Shown in pieces: positions 11,085 to 19,807 of a DNA stretch of 64,000 bases (within the stretch, counting starts at the first letter, position 1; each line of letters begins with the position of its first letter). The notes below the pieces were generated by a model. That model made no database searches. It saw nothing but the letters and a program-made list of their open reading frames with translations, and was not told the DNA's origin. The position numbers and the translations under genes are program-made. This stretch comes from Caenibacillus caldisaponilyticus (GTDB taxonomy: Bacteria > Bacillota > Bacilli > Bacillales > Sporolactobacillaceae), in contig NZ_BDDQ01000002.1 of assembly GCF_002003465.1 (NCBI RefSeq), positions 62,001 through 126,000 of the forward strand. The letters are read 5' to 3'.

Positions 11085-11727
11085 TATTATACACCTCGTT
11101 TATCGTAAAAGGCAGACTTCCTTGCTTTGAGAGAAAGAACGGTTTGAAACCCGCTTGAACGGATCGAAAGCCGTTTTCGGGATCACATATTTATTCGAAC
11201 CGCTTTGGGGAGCGACCGACCGTATCGTACAAATCACTCTACCATTTTAACAATTTTAAGAAACAGCCGCAATCAATGGAAGGCAACGGATGGCGGGCGG
11301 GTTCGCGAAAGATGGGGAGGTTCGTCGGAAAACCGCGGCGAGGAAGGCTGAGCATTTGCGCGAAAAAGACGGCCGCGGCGTTGCCCGGTGAAGGATATCC
11401 CGTTCGCCGCACGGCGGCGCCATCGGTACGTTTTTTATCGATTTTAATCCTTGCGGCGCGGCGCGTCCACAGACATGCTTCACCCGCCGAGGCAACGGAC
11501 CGAGCGCTTTTCGGCGCGCAGCGATCAAATTTTGCTGGAAAAATCCGACCGCAGGCGGAGAAAAAAACGAACCGGAGGGCCATCACTTTCGGAGACCGGA
11601 ACCCTTAATATAAAATCACGAATTCCGCAAGCAAAGAGGCGCCTAAATAACAGAACAGCGGAAGCGCCTTCACATGACCGCATCCGCATGAAGAACGATT
11701 CACCAATCATTGCAAGGAGGGAACGAC
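11085..11727. other. divergent intergenic region secA / ABC exporter
   Basis: Between secA (minus) and an ABC ATPase gene (plus). Several frames stay open by chance in this GC-rich stretch but none has a ribosome site or recognisable content. Promoters for both directions should lie here; I cannot place them with confidence. Confidence 0.5.
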
Positions 11728-12681
11728 GTGCCGATCCTCTATGAAGTCTCCCATGTCGAAAAAACGTACAAAAAAGGTAAAGTGCGCGCCAATCGCGACA
11801 TTTCGTTTACCGTGCAACAGGGCGAAATCCTCGGGGTTTTCGGGCCGAACGGGGCGGGAAAATCGACGCTGATCAAGCAGCTCGTCGGCCATATCAAACC
11901 GACATCGGGGGAAATCCGCTTCGAAGGCAAGGACATTTTTAAACAAACCAACCGCCTCGCCCGGCTCGTCTCCTACTACGCGCAAGAACCGCACGCACTG
12001 ACGAGCTTAAAAGTGCGCGAAGTGATCACGTTTACCGGCCGGTTGCGCGGCATGCCAAAGCGCGCGGCGGAACGGGAAGCCGATATCTTGTTAGAGCAGC
12101 TCCATCTGACCGACGTCCAACACAAGCTGCTCAAGCGCATCTCCGGCGGGCAAAAGCGGCTCGTCGGCATCGCGGCCGCCTTGATCGGCGACATGAAGGC
12201 GCTCATCCTTGACGAGCCGACGAATGAGCTCGATCCGGAGAACCGCCGCCTCGTCTGGAATTTGATCTTGGAATACAACCGAACGCGCGGCGTCACCGTC
12301 TTGCTCGTCACCCACAACGTTCTGGAAGCCGAGCAGGTCGTCGATCGCGTCATGGTCATCGACCGCGGCCAACTGCTGGCCATCGACACCGTCGGCAGAT
12401 TAAAACAGCTCGTCGATCAACGCCTGCGCATCGAAGTCACCTCCCGTTTCGGCGAACGGGAAAAAACCGAAAACGCGCTCAAAAAATGGGGCGAAGTCAT
12501 CGTCCTGAGCGAAAACCGCCTGCGCCTGATGGTCGATAAACATCGAGCGAGCGCGATCGTGAGCGAAATCATCGAACAGAGCGACGCCATCGCCTGCGAG
12601 GAATACAAGCTGATCCCGCCGAGCCTCGAAGACGTCTATTTCCATCTCGGCGGAAAGGAGGCGCTCACCCATGGGAACTGA
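11728..12681 (+). CDS. ABC exporter ATPase
   Basis: ATP-binding subunit of an ABC-2 type exporter, 317 residues from the GTG at 11728, chosen because AAGGAGG lies seven bases upstream (an in-frame TTG at 11710 sits on top of that site). Walker A GPNGAGKST, Q-loop YYAQEPHAL, signature ISGGQKRL, Walker B ALILDEPTNELDP and the switch VTHNVLEAE are all present; the C-terminal ~90 residues form the accessory domain seen in drug or lipid exporters of the NodI/CcmA-like class. The permease follows with a short overlap. The substrate is unknown. Confidence 0.9.
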   Translation: MPILYEVSHVEKTYKKGKVRANRDISFTVQQGEILGVFGPNGAGKSTLIKQLVGHIKPTSGEIRFEGKDIFKQTNRLARLVSYYAQEPHALTSLKVREVITFTGRLRGMPKRAAEREADILLEQLHLTDVQHKLLKRISGGQKRLVGIAAALIGDMKALILDEPTNELDPENRRLVWNLILEYNRTRGVTVLLVTHNVLEAEQVVDRVMVIDRGQLLAIDTVGRLKQLVDQRLRIEVTSRFGEREKTENALKKWGEVIVLSENRLRLMVDKHRASAIVSEIIEQSDAIACEEYKLIPPSLEDVYFHLGGKEALTHGN

Positions 12682-13489
12682 ACGCCCGCTCGTCCAAGAA
12701 GCCGTTCAGCCTCACGGTGAACGGGCCGCCGAAGCCCAGCACATCCGGCAAAAGCTAAACGAAATATGGATTTTGTTCCGCATTCAGTTTGCGGAAATCC
12801 GCGAATCGTGGATTTGGATTTTCTTCATGGCCTCGATGTTTCCCTTTTCAACGTTGCTGTTTTTAAAATTTTATACGGTAAATCCGACGCCGGAAGCGAT
12901 GATCCGCATCATCGTCGGCAACATGGTCTTTGCGGTCATCGTCATGGGCATCAACGCGCTGGCGCAAGAAATCTCTTGGCAAAAGCATCAAGGGCATTTC
13001 GTCTATTACGCCTCGCTGCCGATTTCGAAGCTCAATTTCGTTCTCGCCGTTTTTCTGCGCGGTTTTCTGACGTCATTTCCATCGGTCGTCATCATCGCCG
13101 CGATCGGCCAGCTCATCTACGGCATCCATTTTCACTACAGCTTCGGCCTGATTCCCGTTTTCCTGCTGTCGATGCTCGCCTGTGTCGGCATCGGAACGAT
13201 GATCGGGTTCGTTTCGCCGAACCACCAATTCACCAATTTGCTCGCGCAAACGCTGCTCATGGTCATCAGCTTCCTGTCGCCGGTCATGGTGACGATGGAG
13301 ATGCTGCCGAAAATGCTGCAATGGCTCAGCTATCTCTTCCCGACGACGTACGTGGCGAACGCCTTTCGCGACTTGTTCATCCACGGCTGGACGCACGCGG
13401 TGACCGTGAACACCGCGGTGTTGAGCGGCTACGTGATCTTGTCGTTCCTCGTGATTTACCGATTCGTCGAATGGCGCGTGGAACGCTGA
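12671..13489 (+). CDS. ABC-2 type exporter permease
   Basis: The 272-residue membrane partner of the preceding ATPase. A ~30-residue hydrophilic N-terminus precedes six hydrophobic segments (beginning about residues 45, 75, 120, 150, 190 and 240), typical of ABC-2 permeases. The ATG overlaps the end of the ATPase gene by 11 bases and GGAGG precedes it by ten. The pair forms a two-gene operon on the opposite strand from its neighbours, consistent with an insertion between hpf and secA relative to B. subtilis. Confidence 0.88.
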   Translation: MGTERPLVQEAVQPHGERAAEAQHIRQKLNEIWILFRIQFAEIRESWIWIFFMASMFPFSTLLFLKFYTVNPTPEAMIRIIVGNMVFAVIVMGINALAQEISWQKHQGHFVYYASLPISKLNFVLAVFLRGFLTSFPSVVIIAAIGQLIYGIHFHYSFGLIPVFLLSMLACVGIGTMIGFVSPNHQFTNLLAQTLLMVISFLSPVMVTMEMLPKMLQWLSYLFPTTYVANAFRDLFIHGWTHAVTVNTAVLSGYVILSFLVIYRFVEWRVER

Positions 13490-13524
13490 CCAAACCGAAG
13501 CCGGGATCGGTTCCCAAAAACAAA

Positions 13525-13580
13525 AGGCAAGCCCGCAAGACGAAAGCACATCTTACGGGCTTGCCTCCTATGTTTTTATG
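13525..13580. terminator. bidirectional terminator between convergent genes
   Basis: An 11-base perfect stem (AGGCAAGCCCG / CGGGCTTGCCT, 13525-13535 and 13556-13566) sits between the plus-strand exporter and the minus-strand membrane gene. T-rich tracts flank it on both strands (CCTATGTTTTTA on plus, TTTGTTTTTGGG on minus), so it can stop transcription from both sides. Confidence 0.8.
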
Positions 13581-13656
13581 TGCGTTCAAGCCGGCCGCCG
13601 CCCCTGTACATCGAAGAGAAACCTAAGCGCCTGCCTTCCGGATCGGACCGGTCCTC

Positions 13657-14112
13657 TTATTGCGCCTCGTCTTCGTCTTCTTCACCCGGCTTTTTCGCCA
13701 ACGCTTCCAGCTTCGGCGCCAATACATCAATCAGATCAAAGATAACCGAGTAAACCCAGGCCATGACCAATCTTCCCAAAACGGAGAGCGAAACATCCGC
13801 CATAAGCAAGTCGATCAAGGAGATATAACCCGCCAGCAAGAGATAACCCGTGATCGCTTCAACGAGCCCTCTCGCCTTTTTCAACCGGGACAAGAAGAGA
13901 TCAAGCAAAACGGCGACGGGGTAGGCGACAATGACCGAAAACGACATGGCGACCGAAAACACGATCAACGCGCCCCGCGTCGGAATCGAAATTCCCAAAA
14001 ACGGAAAGCGCGACAATCCGAAAAGAAGCGCGTAATTGATAAACAACGGAATCATCAATGCCCATGCAACAATCAAAAGAACGATGAAGAATGGCAAAAT
14101 CGTTTTCTTCAA
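13657..14112 (-). CDS. small integral membrane protein, function unknown
   Basis: A 151-residue protein with four predicted hydrophobic segments (about residues 5-30, 45-72, 85-105 and 108-130) and an acidic C-terminal tail ending in EEDEDEAQ. The general build (four helices, short soluble tail) recalls the YrvL family of small regulatory membrane proteins, but similarity is weak by eye and no motif fixes it. It stands alone on the minus strand, with a shared terminator downstream. Confidence 0.6.
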   Translation of the reverse strand: MKKTILPFFIVLLIVAWALMIPLFINYALLFGLSRFPFLGISIPTRGALIVFSVAMSFSVIVAYPVAVLLDLFLSRLKKARGLVEAITGYLLLAGYISLIDLLMADVSLSVLGRLVMAWVYSVIFDLIDVLAPKLEALAKKPGEEDEDEAQ

Positions 14113-14457
14113 AAAGCATGACCCGCTTTCTATCTATGACCGGGATGTTTTCCTTTCCCGTCACGACTGGACATTCAAGATGGCGAAGCTTTTATCGGCA
14201 TTTTGCGCACCGTCCGATCCGGCGGCGCCATCGCCCGCCGCGATAAAGACGTCCATCATTGATCATTATACCAAAAGTTTTAATCGGAACCCCCGAGCTA
14301 TAAGAGGAAATGCCGGCCGAACATCGACATCGGTTGATTATGAGACCAGGTTTGTTTAGGCCGCAAAACCGTCTGCTCCGAAGACCGCGCGCCTTTCCCG
14401 TTGCCATGCTTTTTTTCCGTCCATGACCAATGCGCAGCTCTGTGCCCCCCGCTGTTT
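14113..14457. other. intergenic, nothing recognised
   Basis: About 345 bases between the end of the ECF operon and the start of the small membrane protein, both minus strand. No gene, RNA or clear terminator was found. Confidence 0.4.
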
Positions 14458-15261
14458 TTATCTCCGTTCATAATAAAGGCGAAGAAAAGACTCTTTTGTA
14501 ACGGGCCGTTCGGTGAACCCGCACCGAATCGCCAACTGCATGACCGGCGGCGGTTCGACGCCTGCTTTTTTGAGCGCCTCTTCATTTGCGAAGACGGCTT
14601 CAGGCGGACCGTCCAAGAGGATTTCGCCGTGCGCCATGACGACGATGCGTTCAAAACATTCGGCGGCAAACGCCATGTCGTGCAAAACGGCGAGAACAAG
14701 CTTGCCTTGGCCCTTCAAATCCTCAAGGATCGCCTTTAACGTTCGGATGCCTTTTTCGTCTTGCCCCATCGTCGGTTCATCAAAAATGACGATGTCCGTA
14801 TCCATCGCAAGCACCGAAGCCGCCGCGACGAGTTTCCGCTCCGACAGGCTCAAATCGTACGGGTTTACATCTTTCTTATGAAACAAGCCAACCGTCCGCA
14901 GCGCCGCCGCCGTGCGGGCTTCCGCCTCTCGCGCATCCATGATGCGCCGCGGACCGAAAGCGACTTCATCAAAAACCTTATGCTTGAAAATTTGCTCGTT
15001 GGGGTTTTGAAAGATCAAGCCGATTTCGCCGGCGAGTTTGGCGGCGCTCGTATCCTTCGTATTCTTGCCGTTGATCAAAATGTCGCCCCGCTCAGGAACC
15101 AATAAGCCCTTCAACAGTTTCATGAGCGTCGACTTGCCGGCGCCGTTCTGTCCGATAAACGCCGTCGATTCGCCGCCTAGATCGAGAGAGACGTCGTTCA
15201 ACGCCCAACCCGTCCGTTTGTCGTAAGAAAAAAAGACATGATCGACTCTAATTTCAGCCAC
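14458..15261 (-). CDS. ecfA2: ECF transporter ATPase, second subunit
   Basis: A 267-residue ATPase of an energy-coupling-factor vitamin importer. Walker A GQNGAGKST and Walker B DIVIFDEPTMGQD are intact and the Q-loop reads FQNPNEQIF. The signature is LSLSERK instead of LSGGQ, so this subunit is degenerate at the composite ATP site it shares with its partner. The last ~40 residues are an extension past the ATPase fold. It begins with GTG and overlaps the upstream ATPase gene by eight bases. Fourth and last gene of the S-T-A-A operon. Confidence 0.85.
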   Translation of the reverse strand: MAEIRVDHVFFSYDKRTGWALNDVSLDLGGESTAFIGQNGAGKSTLMKLLKGLLVPERGDILINGKNTKDTSAAKLAGEIGLIFQNPNEQIFKHKVFDEVAFGPRRIMDAREAEARTAAALRTVGLFHKKDVNPYDLSLSERKLVAAASVLAMDTDIVIFDEPTMGQDEKGIRTLKAILEDLKGQGKLVLAVLHDMAFAAECFERIVVMAHGEILLDGPPEAVFANEEALKKAGVEPPPVMQLAIRCGFTERPVTKESFLRLYYERR

Positions 15262-16099
15262 GATGTTTCACCAACCATTCGGCGGCGCCTTCCAGCGTAA
15301 CAGGCACCGTTTCGGCGGATATTCCGCCCGCCTTCTGAACGGTTCGAACGATCTCCGTGTATACGGGCCGGCGGACGGAGATTCCGGAAAAATCCATGGC
15401 AAAAAGGCGCTCCGGCGTGTCGAAGGCGACGAGCCGGCCGCCGTGCATGAGCATGATCCGGTCGGCATGCCGCGCCAAGCGTTCCATTTGATGCGAGACG
15501 ACGAGAACGGTCACGCCGTTTCGGCTCAACGTTTCGATCGCTTCAAACACCTCGGTCGCCCCTTGGGGATCCAATTGCGACGTCGGCTCATCAAAAATCA
15601 TGATCTCCGGACGCATGGCGATCATGCCAGCGATCGCCACGCGCTGCATTTGTCCACCGGATAGGGCGAACGGCGATTTATCGCGAACCTCGGCGAGATT
15701 CAGCAGCTCGATCGCCTCGTCGACCCGCTCGATAATGGTTGACCGCGGCAAGCCGAGATTTTCCAAGCCAAAGGCAATTTCTTCGTACACTGTCAGCTTC
15801 GCCCCGGTGATCTGCACCACGGGATTTTCAAAAACCATGCCGACGATCGTTGAAAGTTCGCCGACGCTCGTCTCATGGACGGTTTTCCCCGCAACGGTCA
15901 CCGTCCCGCCGTAGGCGCCCTTGTGAAAATGCGGAACCAATCCGTTGAGCGCCTGGCAGAGCGTCGATTTGCCCGCCCCGTTTTCGCCAATGATGCCGAT
16001 GAACTCGCCCTTGTCGATGGAAAACGAAAGATGATCCAAAGCGAGTTCATCCTGCATCGGATATTTGTATCGCAAGGCTTCCGCTTTAATGATGCTCAT
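15254..16099 (-). CDS. ecfA1: ECF transporter ATPase, first subunit
   Basis: A 281-residue ATPase. Walker A GENGAGKST, signature ALSGGQMQR and Walker B IMIFDEPTSQLDP are intact. The Q-loop position reads VFENP, with Glu where Gln is usual. The start is taken as the ATG at 16099 (MSIIKAEALRY), which has GGAGG eight bases upstream and shares ATGA with the stop of the T-component gene. It should pair with the following ATPase; the canonical signature here would complement the degenerate one there. Confidence 0.87.
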   Translation of the reverse strand: MSIIKAEALRYKYPMQDELALDHLSFSIDKGEFIGIIGENGAGKSTLCQALNGLVPHFHKGAYGGTVTVAGKTVHETSVGELSTIVGMVFENPVVQITGAKLTVYEEIAFGLENLGLPRSTIIERVDEAIELLNLAEVRDKSPFALSGGQMQRVAIAGMIAMRPEIMIFDEPTSQLDPQGATEVFEAIETLSRNGVTVLVVSHQMERLARHADRIMLMHGGRLVAFDTPERLFAMDFSGISVRRPVYTEIVRTVQKAGGISAETVPVTLEGAAEWLVKHRG

Positions 16100-16863
16100 C
16101 CCACCAGCCTCCAAACAACCGCCAAAATAATGGCAGCAAGACACATGATGCGCAACGCGACGTCCGCCGGATGCTTTTTTCTCACATGCAAAAAGGTGCG
16201 TTTGGTTTTGCTGTTAAAAGCGCGGACTTCCAGGGCCATGGCGCGGTCTTTCGTTTCGACAAAAGCGTTCATGACCACGGGGCCGATCAGCGGGAAAAAG
16301 GCTTTGATCCGGTCGAGCAAACGGCCGTCCGTCTCGAGCCCGCGAGCGCGCTGGGCATCGGTGATCCGCTGCAAGGCGTTCGCCATTTGCGGAATGATTT
16401 GCAACACCGCGTTCAATACATAGCCGATCTCGGGCGGCAAGCCTTTTTCCATCAGCGCTTGAATAAGGTCCGACGGCTTGGTCGTCAGGACGAGAAGAGA
16501 AAATGCCCCGAGGATGCCGATGACGCGCAAGCTCAACAAGGCGGCGTAACTTAAGCCTTCCTTATAAAAATAAAGGGGCCCAATGCGGAAGACGAGCGCA
16601 TGATTGTCCGGCATGAACATCCCTTGTATGATGAATATCGACAAAAGAACGGGCGCGACGAACCCGAGCAGCGGCAACACTTTCGTCACCACCCGACCCG
16701 CTGCCAGTAAAATGTACGTGACGGCCGCGACGAGGAGCGCCACGCTCTTTACCGGACAGATAAACGGGACCGTCACGGCGGCCGCGATATAACAAAGCTT
16801 GGTCAGCGGATCCAAGCGGTGGATGACGGAAGGGCGGTCAACGTATAAGCTCATAGCTTTCAA
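16096..16863 (-). CDS. ecfT: ECF transporter transmembrane component T
   Basis: A 255-residue membrane protein that couples the two ATPases to the substrate-binding S component. Hydrophobic segments lie at about residues 25-75 and 95-145, followed by the cytoplasmic coupling region with the family-type signatures AQRARGLETD (near 167-176) and ALEVRAF (near 209-215). The first codon is TTG at 16863; an ATG three codons on (16854) is the alternative. GGTGAG lies upstream of both. The operon is a dedicated ECF system: S, T, A1 and A2 are encoded together. Confidence 0.87.
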   Translation of the reverse strand: MKAMSLYVDRPSVIHRLDPLTKLCYIAAAVTVPFICPVKSVALLVAAVTYILLAAGRVVTKVLPLLGFVAPVLLSIFIIQGMFMPDNHALVFRIGPLYFYKEGLSYAALLSLRVIGILGAFSLLVLTTKPSDLIQALMEKGLPPEIGYVLNAVLQIIPQMANALQRITDAQRARGLETDGRLLDRIKAFFPLIGPVVMNAFVETKDRAMALEVRAFNSKTKRTFLHVRKKHPADVALRIMCLAAIILAVVWRLVG

Positions 16864-16882
16864 AAAGGCTCACCGTCCAGCG

Positions 16883-17482
16883 TTAAAGGACATCGGTATG
16901 GTTTTGTCGATCGAATTGTTGCAGGAAAGTCTTCGGCAGGCCGCGGAAGATCAAATAACCGATGAAAACGGTGATGATTTTGTCGGGCACATCGACGACC
17001 CATTCGTCAAGGAACGAGGATAGCCAAACCGGAAAGTGATGGGCGATGAGCGCGGCGTACAAGGAATCGCCCCAGACGTTCCCCGTCTGACCGCCCCAAA
17101 AAATGATATTAATGGGCGTCGACACGACGCTCGCCACCAAGACGGCAACCAGCCCGACGATTAAGGCTTTGCCGGCATTTTCAATCCAGCCTTTATAGGC
17201 CATGGCGCCCACCGCCAATCCGAGGAACAAGCTCGTGAACGCGTAAGCAAAAGAAATGGGATCGAGCGTCAAACCGTAAATGATGTTGTTGATCGCACCG
17301 CTGAGCGCGCCAACAACGGGGCCGCCAATCATAGCGGCGAGCACTGTACCGATGGCATCGAGCCAAAGCGGCAGCTTCAGGAATCCGGCAATCATCTTGC
17401 CGATATAATTGATCCCGACGGCCGCCGGGATGAGGACGAGCGAAGCGGTGGACAATTTGAAGCTCCACATGCTGGTTTTCAT
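16883..17482 (-). CDS. ECF transporter substrate-binding component S
   Basis: A 199-residue hydrophobic protein with about six segments, the high-affinity membrane substrate binder of the ECF importer encoded downstream. The start is the ATG at 17482 (MKTSMWSFKL), after AAAGGGG; upstream in-frame codons have no ribosome site. The patterns LPLWLDAIGTV, GAINNIIYGLT and TPINIIFWGGQTGN look conserved-family-like, but I cannot assign a substrate from them. The divergent neighbour is the niacin-responsive repressor NiaR, so an NAD precursor is a reasonable but unproven guess. Confidence 0.78.
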   Translation of the reverse strand: MKTSMWSFKLSTASLVLIPAAVGINYIGKMIAGFLKLPLWLDAIGTVLAAMIGGPVVGALSGAINNIIYGLTLDPISFAYAFTSLFLGLAVGAMAYKGWIENAGKALIVGLVAVLVASVVSTPINIIFWGGQTGNVWGDSLYAALIAHHFPVWLSSFLDEWVVDVPDKIITVFIGYLIFRGLPKTFLQQFDRQNHTDVL

Positions 17483-18040
17483 CGTTTCCAACCCCTTTTC
17501 TTTATGGCTGTCCTTCTTGTTGTCAAATGTGGAATGGCTTTTTCTTTCCACGATCAAACCCGGCCGCCCACCGAAGGGCGAACGACGTGATTTTTTGTCG
17601 ATCCATAGGCGGTTTCAAGCGCCGCCTCCGGATCCCTGGCACTCCAAGACATCGGGTAATTGCGCTTTCCTCAGTCCCGCCGTATGGCGACAGCAAGCAA
17701 CGGACGGCGGAAATAAAGTCAATTTGGATCGACAGGCGTCATGACATATATATTGTCTTGTCACTTATATTGACATAAAAACGCACCTTTGACAATCTTT
17801 TTTTATCGTGCAAAGGATGATGGGAAGCCGTGCGGCGATCAGGACGATCGCATGCAATGTCGCGCGGTTTTCGGTATAATTTTTGAAAGATCGGCATTGC
17901 CGATTTGCATAACCGGCCGACGGCAGACTTTCGCAATCCGTATGCATGCGATGACCGCGTGCCGATTGGTTCACTTGTGCATCTCTGCTATCCCTTTAGG
18001 AAGAATTGCGGCAGGCGTTTGGATCTCAGGAGGGAAAATC
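17483..18040. other. divergent control region, ECF operon / niaR
   Basis: No gene is supported. Reading frames upstream of niaR remain open but the ribosome site places its start at 18041. The AT-rich core near 17742-17775 contains two TGACA/TGTCA half-site pairs. A TATAAT at about 17873-17878 is a possible -10 for niaR. Together these suggest a shared, regulated promoter region. Confidence 0.5.
17742..17775. promoter_or_regulatory. candidate NiaR operator, paired palindromes
   Basis: TGACA-N7-TGTC at 17742-17757 is followed almost at once by TGTCA-N7-TGACA at 17759-17775, giving two inverted half-site pairs with equal 7-base spacers. They lie in the only AT-rich part of the divergent ECF/niaR intergenic region. 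Binding by NiaR is inferred from position and symmetry, not shown. Confidence 0.5.
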
Positions 18041-18580
18041 ATGCGGGATAAAAGCGATAAAGTGCTTGGAAAAGAACGGCGCGATTACATCTTGTCGCGG
18101 CTGAAAACGAGCGATCAACCGCTCACGGGACGGGCGCTCGCCGACGAAACGAACGTGAGCCGCCAAGTCATCGTGCAGGACATCTCGCTTCTCAAGGCGA
18201 GCGGCGAACCGATCATCGCGACGTCCCGCGGTTATGTCTATTTGAAAAAGAACGGAACCAACGAACGAATGACCAAAGTCGTCGCCGTCCGCCACCGTCC
18301 CGAGGACACCAAAAAAGAATTATACACATTGGTCGACTACGGCGTGACCGTCAAAAACGTCATCGTCGAACATCCGCTTTACGGCGATTTGACGGGGTCG
18401 TTAATGTTGCAAAACCGGCGCGACGTCGACGATTTTTTGGCGGAACTCGCGGCAAAAAAAGCGGCGCTGCTGTCTGACCTGACCGGCGGCATCCACCTGC
18501 ATACCCTCGAAGCCGATTCCGCGGAGCGGATGGATCAGGCCGTCGCTGCGCTGAAAAAACTCGGCTTTTTATTGGAATAA
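18041..18580 (+). CDS. niaR: niacin-responsive NAD biosynthesis repressor NiaR
   Basis: A 179-residue transcription repressor (YrxA family). Residues about 10-65 form an HTH_11 winged helix (GRALADETNVSRQVIVQDI); the C-terminal half is the 3H domain with its metal-binding histidines (RHRPED, VEHPLYGDL, GIHLHTLEA). In known cases nicotinic acid is the corepressor. The ATG at 18041 has AGGAGGGA upstream, and the length from there matches the family; longer frames are chance extensions. It is divergent from the ECF operon, which it probably regulates along with itself. Confidence 0.92.
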   Translation: MRDKSDKVLGKERRDYILSRLKTSDQPLTGRALADETNVSRQVIVQDISLLKASGEPIIATSRGYVYLKKNGTNERMTKVVAVRHRPEDTKKELYTLVDYGVTVKNVIVEHPLYGDLTGSLMLQNRRDVDDFLAELAAKKAALLSDLTGGIHLHTLEADSAERMDQAVAALKKLGFLLE

Positions 18581-18756
18581 AGACCGTTGCGATCTGCGCC
18601 GGCAGCCCGTTGTTCATGAAAAGAACACTTGGTTTATATTTATGTCAAACGCTTGATCAATATTTTATGATCGATCCAACCCGAAAAAAGCCGTTAAACG
18701 AACCCATCGAGCGTGAGGTGGCAGGGACGCCGGCTCTCCCACGAATCCCCTATCCA

Positions 18757-18798
18757 ATATGAAAAAGCCGAGGCGGGCAAACCCGGCCGTCGGCTTTC
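18757..18798 (-). terminator. hpf terminator
   Basis: Minus strand: AAAGCCGA pairs with TCGGCTTT around a GC-rich centre, followed by TTTTTCATATT. It begins about 50 bases past the hpf stop codon. Confidence 0.75.
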
Positions 18799-18852
18799 AG
18801 CTCGTTCATCGCTCCTATCATCGAATCCATCCGTTATTTCCATTTATAGTAT

Positions 18853-19410
18853 TTAAGCCTCTTGTTCAATCAACCCGTATTTCCCGTCTTTTCGACGATA
18901 GACGACATTCGTCTCGCCGGTTTCGGCATTGGAGAAAACGAAGAAGTCGTGACCAAGCATGTCCATTTGCAAAATGGCTTCTTCCACGGTCATCGGCTTC
19001 AGATTGAAGCGTTTTTTGCGAACGACTTCGAATTGGGGCTCTTCTTCCACTTCCGGTTGGATGGCGTTGGCCCCTTCGACGCCGTATGATCCTGCTTTCA
19101 GGTCCCCGTTAAACTGCCGGCTCTTGCGATTGATCTTCGTCTTATACTTGCGGATTTGCCGCTCCAGTTTCTCGATGACGAGATCAATCGCCGCGTACAT
19201 ATCTTCGTGCCCTTCTTCTGCCCTTAAAAGAAGGCCTTGCATCGGGATCGTGACCTCGACCACTTGCTCGTTGTTGTGCACGTGCATGTTTACGCGCACA
19301 TCATCGAGCGGAGCATCGAAATATTTTTCGAGCCTTGAAAGCTTTTTCTCTGCATAATTACGGAGCGAGGTCGTCACCTCAAGATTTTCGCCGCGGATGT
19401 TGACCACCAT
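18853..19410 (-). CDS. hpf: ribosome hibernation-promoting factor, long form
   Basis: A 185-residue long HPF (YvyD). The N-terminal ~100 residues (MVVNIRGENLEVTTSLRNYAEKKL...) form the fold that occupies the decoding centre; an acidic linker follows and the C-terminal ~60 residues (KPMTVEEAILQMDMLGHDFFVF) form the domain that joins two 30S subunits into 100S dimers. AAAGGAGGAG precedes the ATG. In B. subtilis it lies directly before secA; here about 7.7 kb of transporter genes separate them. A stress-sigma promoter would be expected, but I do not see a clear one. Confidence 0.96.
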   Translation of the reverse strand: MVVNIRGENLEVTTSLRNYAEKKLSRLEKYFDAPLDDVRVNMHVHNNEQVVEVTIPMQGLLLRAEEGHEDMYAAIDLVIEKLERQIRKYKTKINRKSRQFNGDLKAGSYGVEGANAIQPEVEEEPQFEVVRKKRFNLKPMTVEEAILQMDMLGHDFFVFSNAETGETNVVYRRKDGKYGLIEQEA

Positions 19411-19807
19411 CGGGGAACTCCTCCTTTGCAGTTTATATTCATACTATTCGACACGGTTGTTCATTATCCCTCTATCGTTTGCGAAAATTATAAGCGATTT
19501 CAGCTTTCAAAGAAGTGACGTCCGTCACACGCGCTGGAAGCGGTGCCGCGCGTTTTTTCTTTCCCTGCAAAAAAACGGTTATTTGCATTATTGAAAGGCG
19601 TTCCTGATTTCATACGCGGCCGTGCACATCGCGATCAAACTTTTTTTACGGACACGCCCATGCGCCTGCAAGCACAAAAAAAAGCGGCCGCCTCCACTAT
19701 GGAAGGCGGCGCAAAAGAGCAGGCCGGCTTTTCAGGGGGCGGCCGCAACCCGCCCCGCCGTTTAAAACCGATTCACGGGCGGGGCGGTCCTATTTTCTTT
19801 GATTCAT
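19411..19807. other. intergenic hpf / efflux operon
   Basis: No gene. The right half carries two strong minus-strand hairpins that end the efflux operon: a 10-base GC stem (19750-19759 with 19778-19787) and then a canonical terminator at 19676-19710. The left part should hold the hpf promoter. Confidence 0.55.
19676..19710 (-). terminator. terminator of MarR-HlyD-MFS operon
   Basis: Minus strand: GCCGCCT/AGGCGGC stem (19687-19693, 19704-19710) followed by eight T residues. A second hairpin of ten GC-rich pairs (CCGCCCCGCC/GGCGGGGCGG) lies about 40 bases closer to the MFS stop codon. Confidence 0.85.

Noticed and set aside
11276-11608. Long open frames on both strands between secA and the ABC exporter
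   Set aside because: GC-rich, arginine-heavy translations with no ribosome site; typical of chance frames.
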